Part shown: positions 6,228 to 13,580 of the stretch, piece after piece
Layout: each line of letters starts with the position of its first letter
How positions within the stretch are numbered: the stretch's first letter is position 1
Assembly (NCBI GenBank): GCA_934655935.1
Contig: CAKUHJ010000031.1
Location: 1 to 17,149, forward strand
Direction: 5' to 3'
Length of the DNA: 17,149 bases
DNA from: an uncultured Oscillospiraceae bacterium
GTDB taxonomy: Bacteria; Bacillota; Clostridia; Oscillospirales; Oscillospiraceae
Notes under the pieces: model-generated
The model's database searches: none
Told to the model about the DNA's origin: nothing
Seen by the model: the letters and a program-made list of their open reading frames with translations, nothing else
Made by a program: the position numbers and the translations under genes

Positions 6228-8099
6228 TTACCAGTTGTCGGGGTTCCAGGGGTCGGTATTGCCGGTATCGTCATCATCGTCCGGGTCGTACCACGGGTCA
6301 TCCGGGTTGTACGACGGATCATCCGGAACCGGAGGATCGGGAATGACCGGCGCAACATACGGCTCTACCTCATAGGAGGTGTTGCGGTAGTTGTAGGTAT
6401 CGGTGTGCAGGAGCTCGTTCTTCACGACGCTTCCGTCCTTCGCCACATACTTGCGGTAGGCCTTGTAGGTATAGCCGGTGTAAGGATAATTGACCTGCTT
6501 AACCAGCTTGTACTGATTGCCCTGGGCGTCCTCGGCGATGTCAAAGGTGTTGCCGTTTTCGTCGATGCCGCCGCCCTTGATGATGGTGATGGGTGTCTTC
6601 TGGTCCTCGGTCTTGCCATTCTCCTCGATGACAGTGCCGGGGGCCTTTGTGTTCAGCAGCTCATTGTAGAGCTCAATATGGTCCCAATCGCGCTCGTCCG
6701 GCGTGCCGACCAGCTTGATGTGGACGTAGCCGCCGGAGACCGACGCGTCAATGCGCAGCGGATGCGAGGTGGAGTTTCTGAAGGTATAGTCAATCGAGCC
6801 CCAATAGACCGTCGCGTCCATGCCGGCCTTGACGTAGGTGACAATATACATATGCGGCTCGCGGTGCGTTACCTCAAGGTCAGCCAGCAGGCAGGCCGTG
6901 TAGATTGTGGATGCAACCTGGCACACGCCGCCGCCCTCGGACATTTCGCTCTTGCCGCCCGTGGCGTAGACGATGGCCTGCTTGTAGCCCTTTTCGGCCG
7001 TTCGCTCGCCGACGGTTTTGTTAAAGGAGAATTCCTCGCCGGGGTTCAGAATCGTGCCGTCGATGGCCTTGCAGGCCAGCTCCAGATTCGTCGTACGGTC
7101 GGGCTGTGCGGTGTGCGGGGAGTCGCAGGAGCCGAGCACGGTGGAGAAGTATTCCTCCTCCAGCGACTTGAGCGTGACCTCCGGCTCAATTTCCTCCATC
7201 TGGATCGTCACGACCTCGCCGGCCTTCGCCATGGCGATTTTCTGCGTATAGTAGGCGATATCAAAGCCAAAGCCGGTGACCTCCGGGACAAGCTCGCGGG
7301 CCTCCTCGTCGTAGTAGGCGTCCTTCGCCTGTGTGCAGAACTGATCATAATAGCTCTGCAGGTCCACAGCCTCGCAGGGTACGGTATTGTAATCAAATTT
7401 CAGCTCGGAATAGTCGCCCCGCTCAAAGCGGTCCACCACAGCCTCATAAAGCGCGTCCGCGTCCAGACTCTGTGCGTCCGAGCCGGCTGTCACGGTAATG
7501 GTCTTCGCCTCCTCGTCAACCTTGACGGAGGGGTTCACCTGCGAGGTCTGGCAGGCGGCGGCCGTCTGATCGATGAGCGTGCGGATATATTCCGTGTCCA
7601 GATTGGTGGTCGATTCCAGCTTGACATTGTACTGCGCGTTCTTTGCCCTCTGATAGGCGGCGATTGCGTGCAGGGGGCCTCCGTCCCGGCCGTACTGCAT
7701 CGCGGCGTCTGCGGCCTCGTCCGGATTGAGCGCAACCTGCGAAACGTCCGGCGTAAAGGAAATCGTGCGGTCCGGCAGCGTCACCGTCAGCGTATCGCCG
7801 GCCAGATTCTTTTCCACAGCGTCCTGCACTGCGGCAATGGCCGCGTCGCGCTTGAGCCCGCCGACATTCACGCCGGCAACATAAACATTGGGAAAGATCG
7901 TGTCTCCGCCCTTCAGGACAAAGCCATAGCAGCACACGCCAAGAATCGCAAGCGCGGCCGCGCAGCCTGCAAGAACGCCGATTTTCTTCCCGTTTGCGCC
8001 GCCGGAGCGGCGCTTCTGCTGCGCCGCGCGGGTCTCCCGCTGGGCGGCGCTATGTGCTTTCGAGGGCCGTTCGGCCTCGAACCTGCCTTTCTTTCTGAT
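6228..8099 (-). CDS. VanW-family cell-envelope protein, apparent ATC start
   Basis: A predicted 623-residue membrane-anchored protein. Residues 1-39 are a basic cytoplasmic tail, 40-62 are hydrophobic (IGVLAGCAAALAILG...), and the rest would lie outside. Residues about 70-320 resemble the peptidoglycan-binding repeats found before VanW domains. The VanW domain spans about 334-464, with TTNLELACKAIDGTIL, NPGEEFSFN and G-G-G-V-C-Q-V (389-395). A beta-rich G5-like stretch follows, then a Pro/Asp-rich tail (583-623). VanW domains occur in vancomycin-resistance clusters but are widespread in clostridial envelope proteins of unknown role, so this is no evidence of resistance. No ATG, GTG or TTG lies in frame between the ribosome binding site and the GTG at 7937, which is inside the hydrophobic segment. 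The reading frame, charge pattern, ribosome binding site and promoter all place the start at an ATC (8099-8097). Confidence 0.8.
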   Translation of the reverse strand: MRKKGRFEAERPSKAHSAAQRETRAAQQKRRSGGANGKKIGVLAGCAAALAILGVCCYGFVLKGGDTIFPNVYVAGVNVGGLKRDAAIAAVQDAVEKNLAGDTLTVTLPDRTISFTPDVSQVALNPDEAADAAMQYGRDGGPLHAIAAYQRAKNAQYNVKLESTTNLDTEYIRTLIDQTAAACQTSQVNPSVKVDEEAKTITVTAGSDAQSLDADALYEAVVDRFERGDYSELKFDYNTVPCEAVDLQSYYDQFCTQAKDAYYDEEARELVPEVTGFGFDIAYYTQKIAMAKAGEVVTIQMEEIEPEVTLKSLEEEYFSTVLGSCDSPHTAQPDRTTNLELACKAIDGTILNPGEEFSFNKTVGERTAEKGYKQAIVYATGGKSEMSEGGGVCQVASTIYTACLLADLEVTHREPHMYIVTYVKAGMDATVYWGSIDYTFRNSTSHPLRIDASVSGGYVHIKLVGTPDERDWDHIELYNELLNTKAPGTVIEENGKTEDQKTPITIIKGGGIDENGNTFDIAEDAQGNQYKLVKQVNYPYTGYTYKAYRKYVAKDGSVVKNELLHTDTYNYRNTSYEVEPYVAPVIPDPPVPDDPSYNPDDPWYDPDDDDDTGNTDPWNPDNW

Positions 8100-8112
8100 A
8101 GGAATCCCTCCT
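8097..8112 (-). promoter_or_regulatory. Strong ribosome binding site facing an ATC codon
   Basis: Read on the minus strand, AGGAGGG (8112-8106) is followed by six bases (ATTCCT) and then ATC AGA AAG AAA, which continues in frame into the VanW protein. Spacing is ideal for the ATC. The ATT at 8105-8103 is in frame but directly touches the Shine-Dalgarno sequence. No ATG exists in any frame between the predicted transcript start (near 8147) and this site. Confidence 0.7.
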
Positions 8113-8153
8113 GTTCTCTGGGACCGGCCAGAATGCCGAATTATGTTGACAAC

Positions 8154-8182
8154 ATTATACGGGAATCCCCCGGATTATGCAA
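8154..8182 (-). promoter_or_regulatory. SigA-type promoter of the VanW gene
   Basis: Read on the minus strand: TTGCAT (8182-8177), a 17-bp spacer and a perfect TATAAT (8159-8154). The transcript should begin near 8147, within GTTGACAAC (8145-8153), a short near-palindrome that could be an operator. The leader is about 48 nt and ends in the ribosome binding site at 8112-8106. Confidence 0.75.
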
Positions 8183-8233
8183 CAGAAATTGTCCCAAGAA
8201 TCGCGTCCGGAAATCTTAATTTTTCTTTATGAA

Positions 8234-8259
8234 TTCAAAAAAAGTTGCTGTTTTTTGAA
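8234..8259 (-). terminator. Possible weak terminator after mfd
   Basis: A 9-bp A/T-only stem (8234-8242 with 8251-8259, loop 8243-8250) lies about 25 bp past the mfd stop. On the minus strand the second arm is itself a T-run. It is the only candidate before the VanW promoter. The lack of G-C pairs makes it weak. Confidence 0.35.
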
Positions 8260-8282
8260 CAAATCCTATAAAAATGTAACTT

Positions 8283-11200
8283 TTATTCCGAAAAACCGGC
8301 CTTCTGCACCCGGCAGGCGGCATACGCGCCGACAAGCTGCGTGGCAAGCTTCAAGGGGTCCTCCTCCTTCTTCAGCCGCACCGAAAGCTCCGGCGTTTTA
8401 CCCGCGCCGAAGAAGATCCGGCCCTTGAACGCAGGCTCTGCGCAGCAGCCGGAGATTGCGGCAAAGTCCAGAACCTCCATCCGGATCAGCACGGCGTTTT
8501 CCTTCTGGCACAGCTCGGTAATCCCGGCTGCCGCGGCCCGCGCGCGCAGCAGCGCCACCGCAATGAGGTTCATGACGCCCTTCGGGGGATCGCCGTAGCG
8601 GTCAACCACCTCGTCCAGCAGATCGTCCGCATCCTCCTGCGTGCGGATGGCGGCCATGCGGCGGTAAAGGTCCATCCGCTGCTCGCCGGAATCGACATAG
8701 GTTTTGGGAATGCTGGCGGTGATGTTGAGATCCGCCGTGCACTCCGGCTCCTTCTGCGCGCTTTCGCCGCGCTGCTCCAGCACGGCGTCCTCCAGCAGCT
8801 TCAGATACATATCGTAGCCGACCGAGAGCATGTGCCCGGACTGCTCCGCGCCCAGAAGGTCGCCCGCGCCGCGGATTTCCAGATCCCGCATGGCAATTTT
8901 GAAGCCGGAGCCGAACTCCGCATATTCGCGGATGGTGTCCAGGCGCTTCTGCGCAATCTCCGAAAGCACCTTGCCCTTCCGGAAGGTCAGGTAGGCATAG
9001 GCGTGACGGGACGAGCGGCCCACGCGGCCGCGCAGCTGGTGCAGCTGCGCAAGGCCCAGCCGGTCGGCGTCCTCAATGATGAGGGTGTTGACGTTGGGAA
9101 TGTCGATGCCGGTTTCGATGATCGTCGTGCAGACCAGCACCTGCAAAGCCCCGTCCGCCATGCCCTGCATGACGTCGGCAAGCTGCTCCTCGTTCATTTT
9201 CCCGTGCGCAACGCCGATATTGACGCCTTCTCCCAGCAGCGCCTTGATGCGCGCAGCGCACTGGTCGATGGACTCCACACGGTTATGCAGGTAGTAGACC
9301 TGGCCGCCGCGGGCAAGCTCGCGGCGCATCGCGTCGATGAGCATCTGGTCGTTGTGCTCCAGCACAAAGGTCTGCACGGGATAGCGGTCCTGCGGCGGCT
9401 CCTCGATGGTGGACATATCGCGCAGGCCGGACAGCGCCATGTTGAGCGTGCGCGGAATCGGCGTTGCCGAAAGCGTCAGCACGTCCACGCCCTTGGAAAT
9501 TTCCTTCAGCCGCTCCTTGTGGCTCACGCCGAAGCGCTGCTCCTCGTCCACAATCAGAAGGCCGAGGTCCTTGAAATGAATGTCCTTCTGCAGCAGCTTG
9601 TGCGTGCCGACGATGAGGTCAATCTTGCCCGCGGAAAGGTCAAAGAGCGTTTTTTTCAGCTGCGCAGGCGTCCGGAAGCGGGATAAGACGTCGATGGTGA
9701 CCGGGAAGGAGGCAAAGCGCTTCATGGCCGTAAGGTAATGCTGCTGAGCCAGAACCGTCGTGGGCACCAGAATGGCGACCTGTTTGCCGTCCAGAATGCA
9801 TTTCATGGCCGCGCGCAGCGCAACCTCGGTTTTGCCGAAGCCGACGTCGCCGCAGAGCAGGCGCTCCATCGGAGAGGGCTGCTCCATGTCGTGCTTGATT
9901 TCCGCGATGCAGCGCAGCTGGTCGTCCGTTTCCGCATACTCAAAGCTCTCCTCAAATTCCTGCTGCCAGGGAGAGTCTGCCGCGAAGGCAAAGCCCGGAA
10001 GCCGCTTCCGCTCGGCGTAGAGCTGGATCAGGCCCGCGGCCAGGTCCTTGGCCGCCGCCTTGGCCTTGGCCTTGGCCTTCTGCCACTGGTCGCCGCCCAG
10101 CTTATTGAGCCGGACCGGCGCGTCCTCGCCGCCGCTGCCGATGTATTTGCTGACAAGGTCGAGCTGCGTCGCGGGCACATAGAGCGTGTCCGTGCCCTGA
10201 TAGGCAATTTTGACGTAGTCCTTCAGAACGCCGCCGACGCGCATCTGCTCCATGCCGACATAGCGGCCGATGCCGTGGTGCTCGTGCACGACGAGATCCC
10301 CCGGCGTCAGGTCCGTAAAGGACTCCAGCTTCTTTCTTCCGGAGACCTTTTTGGGCGCCGTTTTTGTCTTTTTGGCCGGGGCCGCCATGATCTGCCCCTC
10401 TGTTAAAATGGCATATCGGAGCTCGGGATATTCAATTCCCGCTGGGAGACTTCCGTCGCACAGGAGAATCTGACCCGGCTGCGGAAGCGCGGTGATCGGG
10501 AAGGCCAGAAGCGCGTCCACCCCGGCCTTCTGGAGCATATCCTTCAGAATTTCGCCCCGCCGCCGGCCGCCGCACAGAACCACACAGCCGTATTCGTTCT
10601 TGACATAGTGCCGCAGATCCGTAACCGCAGTCTCCAGGCTTCCACCGTAGCCCGGCAGCTGCCGTGCCGTCACGGACAGCAGCTGCCTTGGCGGAAGCTC
10701 CTCCGGAAAGCGCGCGGAAAGGAAGCTGTCAAAATAGACCGCGCTGCGCCCGGCGAAGCGCCCGGCAAGCTCCTCGTAGCTGCACTGATACTCGCACAGC
10801 TCTCCGCAGAGCGTACCGGAGGAAAGGAACGAGTCCAGAAGCAGACCGAATTCCTCCTGCCTGGATTTTGAGGCGCGCTGCAGGTTTCCGTGGTCGCAGA
10901 AAACCACGACCGCCTCGCGGCTGACATAGTCCGCGGCTGTGGAAAATTCGGGATAAATCAGGGACAGATAGCGGTCCGCACAGGAGGAGATTTCCCGCTC
11001 TGCGAGCGCCTCGCAGTCCTCCTCCAGCGTCCGGATGAGCGCTTCGTTCGGCGTTTTGCGCCGCTTCTGCTTTGTAATGAGGCGCTGCAGATCCCCGCAC
11101 AGCCCGTCGATTCCGCCCGGATGCAGTTGGGGCACGCATTCGGCGACCGGCAGAAGGAGCGCAAGGTCCAGGTTGTCCGTCCGCCGCTGCGTGATGGGAT

Positions 11201-11816
11201 CGAAAAAGCCCATGGCGTCCAGCTCGTCGCCAAAGAACTCGGCGCGGATCGGCTGCTCCTGCGCCGGGGAAAATACGTCCAGAATGCCGCCGCGCAGGGC
11301 GAACTGCCCCACGCCCTCCACCAGGCCCGCGCGCGTATAGCCGCAGCGCACCAGCCGCTGGCACAGCTCCTCCGGCGCGAGGGTCATGCCGGGGCGGAGC
11401 GTAATGGCCGCGGAATACAGCTCCGCGCGCGGAATGGTGCGGAGGGTCATGGCGTCCAGACTTGCAATAAGCACCGGGACCTTCCCGGCGGCCATCTGGT
11501 ACAGCAGCCTGAGCCGCCGCTGCTCCCACTGGCGCGAAACGCCGAGCGTGCTTGCAAGCGTCAGCTCGCGCGAGGGCAGCACCGGCGGTTTTTCCCCCAG
11601 AAACGCCCCCAGTTCCGCCTGCAGCCGGTCCGCGGCCAGATCGTCCTGGCAGATGGCGACGACGGGCCGCTGCGAGGCCGCGCGCAGCGCGGCAAGCCAG
11701 TGGCTGCGGGCGATCTGGCTGACGCCGGAGAGGGCTACTGCCTGCCGGTCCTCCACGCGCGCCAGAAGCTGGCCGAATTCCGGACTTTTCTGCAGCAGAG
11801 AGAGAAAAATGTCCAT
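8283..11816 (-). CDS. mfd: Transcription-repair coupling factor Mfd
   Basis: At 1177 residues this is a full-length Mfd, the ATPase that pushes stalled RNA polymerase off damaged DNA and recruits UvrA. Domains in order: UvrB-like N-terminal module (about 1-220, including a G-Q-F-A-L-R-G-G-I-L-D-V-F segment at 170-182); the D3 region; the CarD-like polymerase-interaction domain (about 498-560, DLVVHEHHGIGRYVG); the RecG-like motor with Walker A GDVGFGKTE (656-664), D-E-E-Q (757-760), SATPIPRTL (783-791) and QLRGRVGRS (927-935); and the TRCF C-terminal domain (about 1030-1130). The ATG at 11816 is chosen because AAGGAG lies about 6 nt upstream and the residues before it do not fit the family. 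It follows pth by 116 bp, last in the glmU-prs-pth-mfd cluster. No missing key residue was seen. Confidence 0.97.
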   Translation of the reverse strand: MDIFLSLLQKSPEFGQLLARVEDRQAVALSGVSQIARSHWLAALRAASQRPVVAICQDDLAADRLQAELGAFLGEKPPVLPSRELTLASTLGVSRQWEQRRLRLLYQMAAGKVPVLIASLDAMTLRTIPRAELYSAAITLRPGMTLAPEELCQRLVRCGYTRAGLVEGVGQFALRGGILDVFSPAQEQPIRAEFFGDELDAMGFFDPITQRRTDNLDLALLLPVAECVPQLHPGGIDGLCGDLQRLITKQKRRKTPNEALIRTLEEDCEALAEREISSCADRYLSLIYPEFSTAADYVSREAVVVFCDHGNLQRASKSRQEEFGLLLDSFLSSGTLCGELCEYQCSYEELAGRFAGRSAVYFDSFLSARFPEELPPRQLLSVTARQLPGYGGSLETAVTDLRHYVKNEYGCVVLCGGRRRGEILKDMLQKAGVDALLAFPITALPQPGQILLCDGSLPAGIEYPELRYAILTEGQIMAAPAKKTKTAPKKVSGRKKLESFTDLTPGDLVVHEHHGIGRYVGMEQMRVGGVLKDYVKIAYQGTDTLYVPATQLDLVSKYIGSGGEDAPVRLNKLGGDQWQKAKAKAKAAAKDLAAGLIQLYAERKRLPGFAFAADSPWQQEFEESFEYAETDDQLRCIAEIKHDMEQPSPMERLLCGDVGFGKTEVALRAAMKCILDGKQVAILVPTTVLAQQHYLTAMKRFASFPVTIDVLSRFRTPAQLKKTLFDLSAGKIDLIVGTHKLLQKDIHFKDLGLLIVDEEQRFGVSHKERLKEISKGVDVLTLSATPIPRTLNMALSGLRDMSTIEEPPQDRYPVQTFVLEHNDQMLIDAMRRELARGGQVYYLHNRVESIDQCAARIKALLGEGVNIGVAHGKMNEEQLADVMQGMADGALQVLVCTTIIETGIDIPNVNTLIIEDADRLGLAQLHQLRGRVGRSSRHAYAYLTFRKGKVLSEIAQKRLDTIREYAEFGSGFKIAMRDLEIRGAGDLLGAEQSGHMLSVGYDMYLKLLEDAVLEQRGESAQKEPECTADLNITASIPKTYVDSGEQRMDLYRRMAAIRTQEDADDLLDEVVDRYGDPPKGVMNLIAVALLRARAAAAGITELCQKENAVLIRMEVLDFAAISGCCAEPAFKGRIFFGAGKTPELSVRLKKEEDPLKLATQLVGAYAACRVQKAGFSE

Positions 11817-11857
11817 ATGGCACTCCTTGTAAACACAGAAATCAGAAACACGCAGAA

Positions 11858-11899
11858 CGCGCACAAGCGCGCATAGCGGGAAACCTCCCCCTATGCGCG
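11858..11899 (-). other. Two mutually exclusive hairpins in the pth-mfd gap
   Basis: One hairpin pairs 11868-11876 with 11891-11899 (CGCGCATAG with CTATGCGCG, 9 bp, 14-nt loop with possible inner GGG/CCC pairing). A second pairs 11858-11862 with 11867-11871 (CGCGC with GCGCG, loop ACAA). They share bases 11868-11871, so an RNA cannot form both fully. The region lies in the leader between the pth stop and the mfd ribosome binding site and could be an attenuator or an RNA processing site; no T-run follows either. Confidence 0.4.
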
Positions 11900-11932
11900 T
11901 CCTGCGCGTATATGATAAGTTATACTTTTCCG

Positions 11933-12532
11933 CTAAACGGTTTTTCCGTTAAACTGCGCCGCCGCAGCCTCGCAGCCGCTCTGCACCACGCAGACCGCCG
12001 CGTCCGCAGCGTTTTCAAGCGCCTGGGAAAAGGCCGGCTGCTCCTGCTTCGGAATCGCAGAAAGCACCCAGTCGGCAAGATCGTAGTCCGGGTGCGGCTT
12101 CTGCCCCACGCCGAGCTTCACGCGCGGAAAGGCGTCGGTTCCCAGGCTTGCAATGATGGACTTGATGCCGTTGTGGCCGCCGGCCGAGCCGGATTTGCGG
12201 ACGCGGATGCGTCCGACCGGGAGCGAAATATCATCAAAAAGGACCAGAATCCGCTCGGGCGGAATTTTGTAAAAATGCGCCGCCGCCTCCACGGCGATGC
12301 CGGAGGCGTTCATATAGGTCAGCGGCTTCAGTAAAAGCAGCTTCTGCCCGTTCAGCGACGCCGCAGCGGTCAGCGCCTTGAATTTTTCGCGCCATGCGCC
12401 CGCGCCAAGCCTTGCGGCAAGGCGGTCGACGGCCTGAAAGCCGGCGTTGTGCCGCGTGCGCACATATTGCTCGCCCGGATTTCCGAGGCCGACAATCAGC
12501 CAGTCGAGCTGCGGCTTGAGAAACAGCGCCAT
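11933..12532 (-). CDS. pth: Peptidyl-tRNA hydrolase
   Basis: A 199-residue Pth, which cleaves the ester bond of peptidyl-tRNAs that drop off ribosomes so the tRNA can be reused. The family marks are all present: GLGNPG (15-20), the catalytic His in RHNAGF (H28), the Asn in T-Y-M-N (N75), the Asp in LFDDISLPVG (D100) and G-G-H-N-G (118-122, N121). These correspond to H20, N68, D93 and N114 of the E. coli enzyme. The length is normal for bacterial Pth. The start lies 4 bases after the prs stop; GAGG is only 1 nt away, so translation is probably coupled to prs. Bacillus has the same order, but there ctc lies between prs and pth and fin between pth and mfd; both are absent here. Confidence 0.96.
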   Translation of the reverse strand: MALFLKPQLDWLIVGLGNPGEQYVRTRHNAGFQAVDRLAARLGAGAWREKFKALTAAASLNGQKLLLLKPLTYMNASGIAVEAAAHFYKIPPERILVLFDDISLPVGRIRVRKSGSAGGHNGIKSIIASLGTDAFPRVKLGVGQKPHPDYDLADWVLSAIPKQEQPAFSQALENAADAAVCVVQSGCEAAAAQFNGKTV

Positions 12533-12535
12533 GCC

Positions 12536-13486
12536 TCAGAACAGCGCGGACATCGAGTTTTCCTCGTAGATGCGCTGAATGGCGTCGGCGAAGATGGGCG
12601 AGACGTCCAGATACTTGATCTTGCTGCATGCGCCCTCCAGCGGCGGGATGGTGTTCAGAAGCGTCAGCTCCTTGATGCAGCTGCTTTCGATGCGCTCGTT
12701 GGCCGGGCCGGAAAGAACGCCGTGGGTTGCGAAGGCGTAAACCTCGGTTGCGCCGCCGATTTCCACAATGGCCTTTGCCGCGTTGCAGAGAGAACCTGCG
12801 GTATCGACCATATCGTCAAAGAGAATGCAGCGCTTGCCCTGCACGTCGCCGATGACGTTCATGACCTCGCACTGGTTGGCCTTTTCCCGGCGCTTGTCCA
12901 CGATGGCAAGGTTCATGCCCATCTTGTTGGCGAAGGCGCGGCTGCGGGCGACGGAGCCGACGTCCGGCGAGACGACGACCATTTCCTCCGGATGCTCGAA
13001 CTTGGAAAGGCAGTGCTTGACAAACACCGGCGTGGAGAAGAGGTTGTCCACGGGAATGTCAAAGAAGCCCTGAATCTGGGCGGCATGCAGGTCCATGGTA
13101 AGAACGCGGTCCGCGCCGGCGGCCTCGATCATATTCGCCACGAGCTTGGCGGAGATGGGGTCGCGGCCCTTGGCCTTGCGATCCTGCCGGGCGTAGCCGA
13201 AATACGGGATGACAGCCGTGATGCGGCCGGCGGAGGCGCGGCGGCAGGCGTCGATCATGATGAGCAATTCCATGAGGTTGTTGTTCACGGGCTTGCAGGT
13301 GGACTGAACCAGGAAGACGTCGCTGCCGCGAACGGATTCGTTGATGGTGACGGAAACCTCACCGTCGGCGAAGGTCGTGACCGTGCAGTCGCCCAGGGAA
13401 AGCCACAGCTTGCGGCATACGCCATCGGCAAACGGGCGGTTTGCGTTGGCGCAGAAGACCTTGACGTTCTTACCATGAGAAATCAT
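12536..13486 (-). CDS. prs: Ribose-phosphate pyrophosphokinase (PRPP synthetase)
   Basis: A 316-residue PRPP synthetase, which makes 5-phosphoribosyl 1-pyrophosphate from ribose 5-phosphate and ATP for nucleotide, histidine, tryptophan and NAD synthesis. Visible marks: FADGE (39-43); the ATP-binding Y-F-G-Y-A-R-Q-D-R (95-103); the metal-binding signature beginning DLHAAQIQGFF (132-142, His134); SPDVGSVARSR (173-183); and the PRPP loop FDDMVDTAGS (223-232). The family loop usually ends in Thr; Ser here is a mild change. The start at 13486 has AGAGG 9 nt upstream. The gene lies 94 bp downstream of glmU and 3 bp upstream of pth, probably in the same transcript. Length and motif order are typical of class I enzymes. 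Confidence 0.96.
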   Translation of the reverse strand: MISHGKNVKVFCANANRPFADGVCRKLWLSLGDCTVTTFADGEVSVTINESVRGSDVFLVQSTCKPVNNNLMELLIMIDACRRASAGRITAVIPYFGYARQDRKAKGRDPISAKLVANMIEAAGADRVLTMDLHAAQIQGFFDIPVDNLFSTPVFVKHCLSKFEHPEEMVVVSPDVGSVARSRAFANKMGMNLAIVDKRREKANQCEVMNVIGDVQGKRCILFDDMVDTAGSLCNAAKAIVEIGGATEVYAFATHGVLSGPANERIESSCIKELTLLNTIPPLEGACSKIKYLDVSPIFADAIQRIYEENSMSALF

Positions 13487-13580
13487 ATGAAATTACCTCT
13501 CTCTGTTCATAATGAACCGTAATATCCAAAGCGGCCTGGCCGCGGGAATACAGCATATATGCGTACGGCGTACGCGGCGC
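13487..13580 (-). other. glmU-prs intergenic region with two small hairpins
   Basis: On the minus strand, just after the glmU stop, lies a near-palindrome (13561-13575, arms GCGTACG and CGTACGC around one base). Further on is GCGGC-CTG-GCCGC-like pairing at 13531-13543. Neither has a T-run, so they look like mRNA processing or stability structures rather than terminators. The prs ribosome binding site AGAGG is at 13500-13496. No separate prs promoter stands out. Confidence 0.35.

Noticed and set aside
6228..8099. Vancomycin resistance gene
   Set aside because: VanW-domain proteins are widespread in clostridial envelopes. No vanHAX, vanRS or other van genes are in the window.
6405..8219. 604-codon open frame on the plus strand opposite the VanW gene
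   Set aside because: It is a shadow of the VanW coding frame, without a Shine-Dalgarno sequence or recognisable domains, and it runs through the VanW promoter.
10061..10082. Tandem TTGGCC hexamers inside mfd
   Set aside because: They encode the Lys/Ala-rich helix after the CarD-like domain, a normal basic stretch in Mfd. The run is too short to be a repeat feature.
12449..13522. Long plus-strand frame opposite prs and pth
   Set aside because: The minus strand carries two unmistakable enzymes with all catalytic motifs. The plus frame has no initiation signal.
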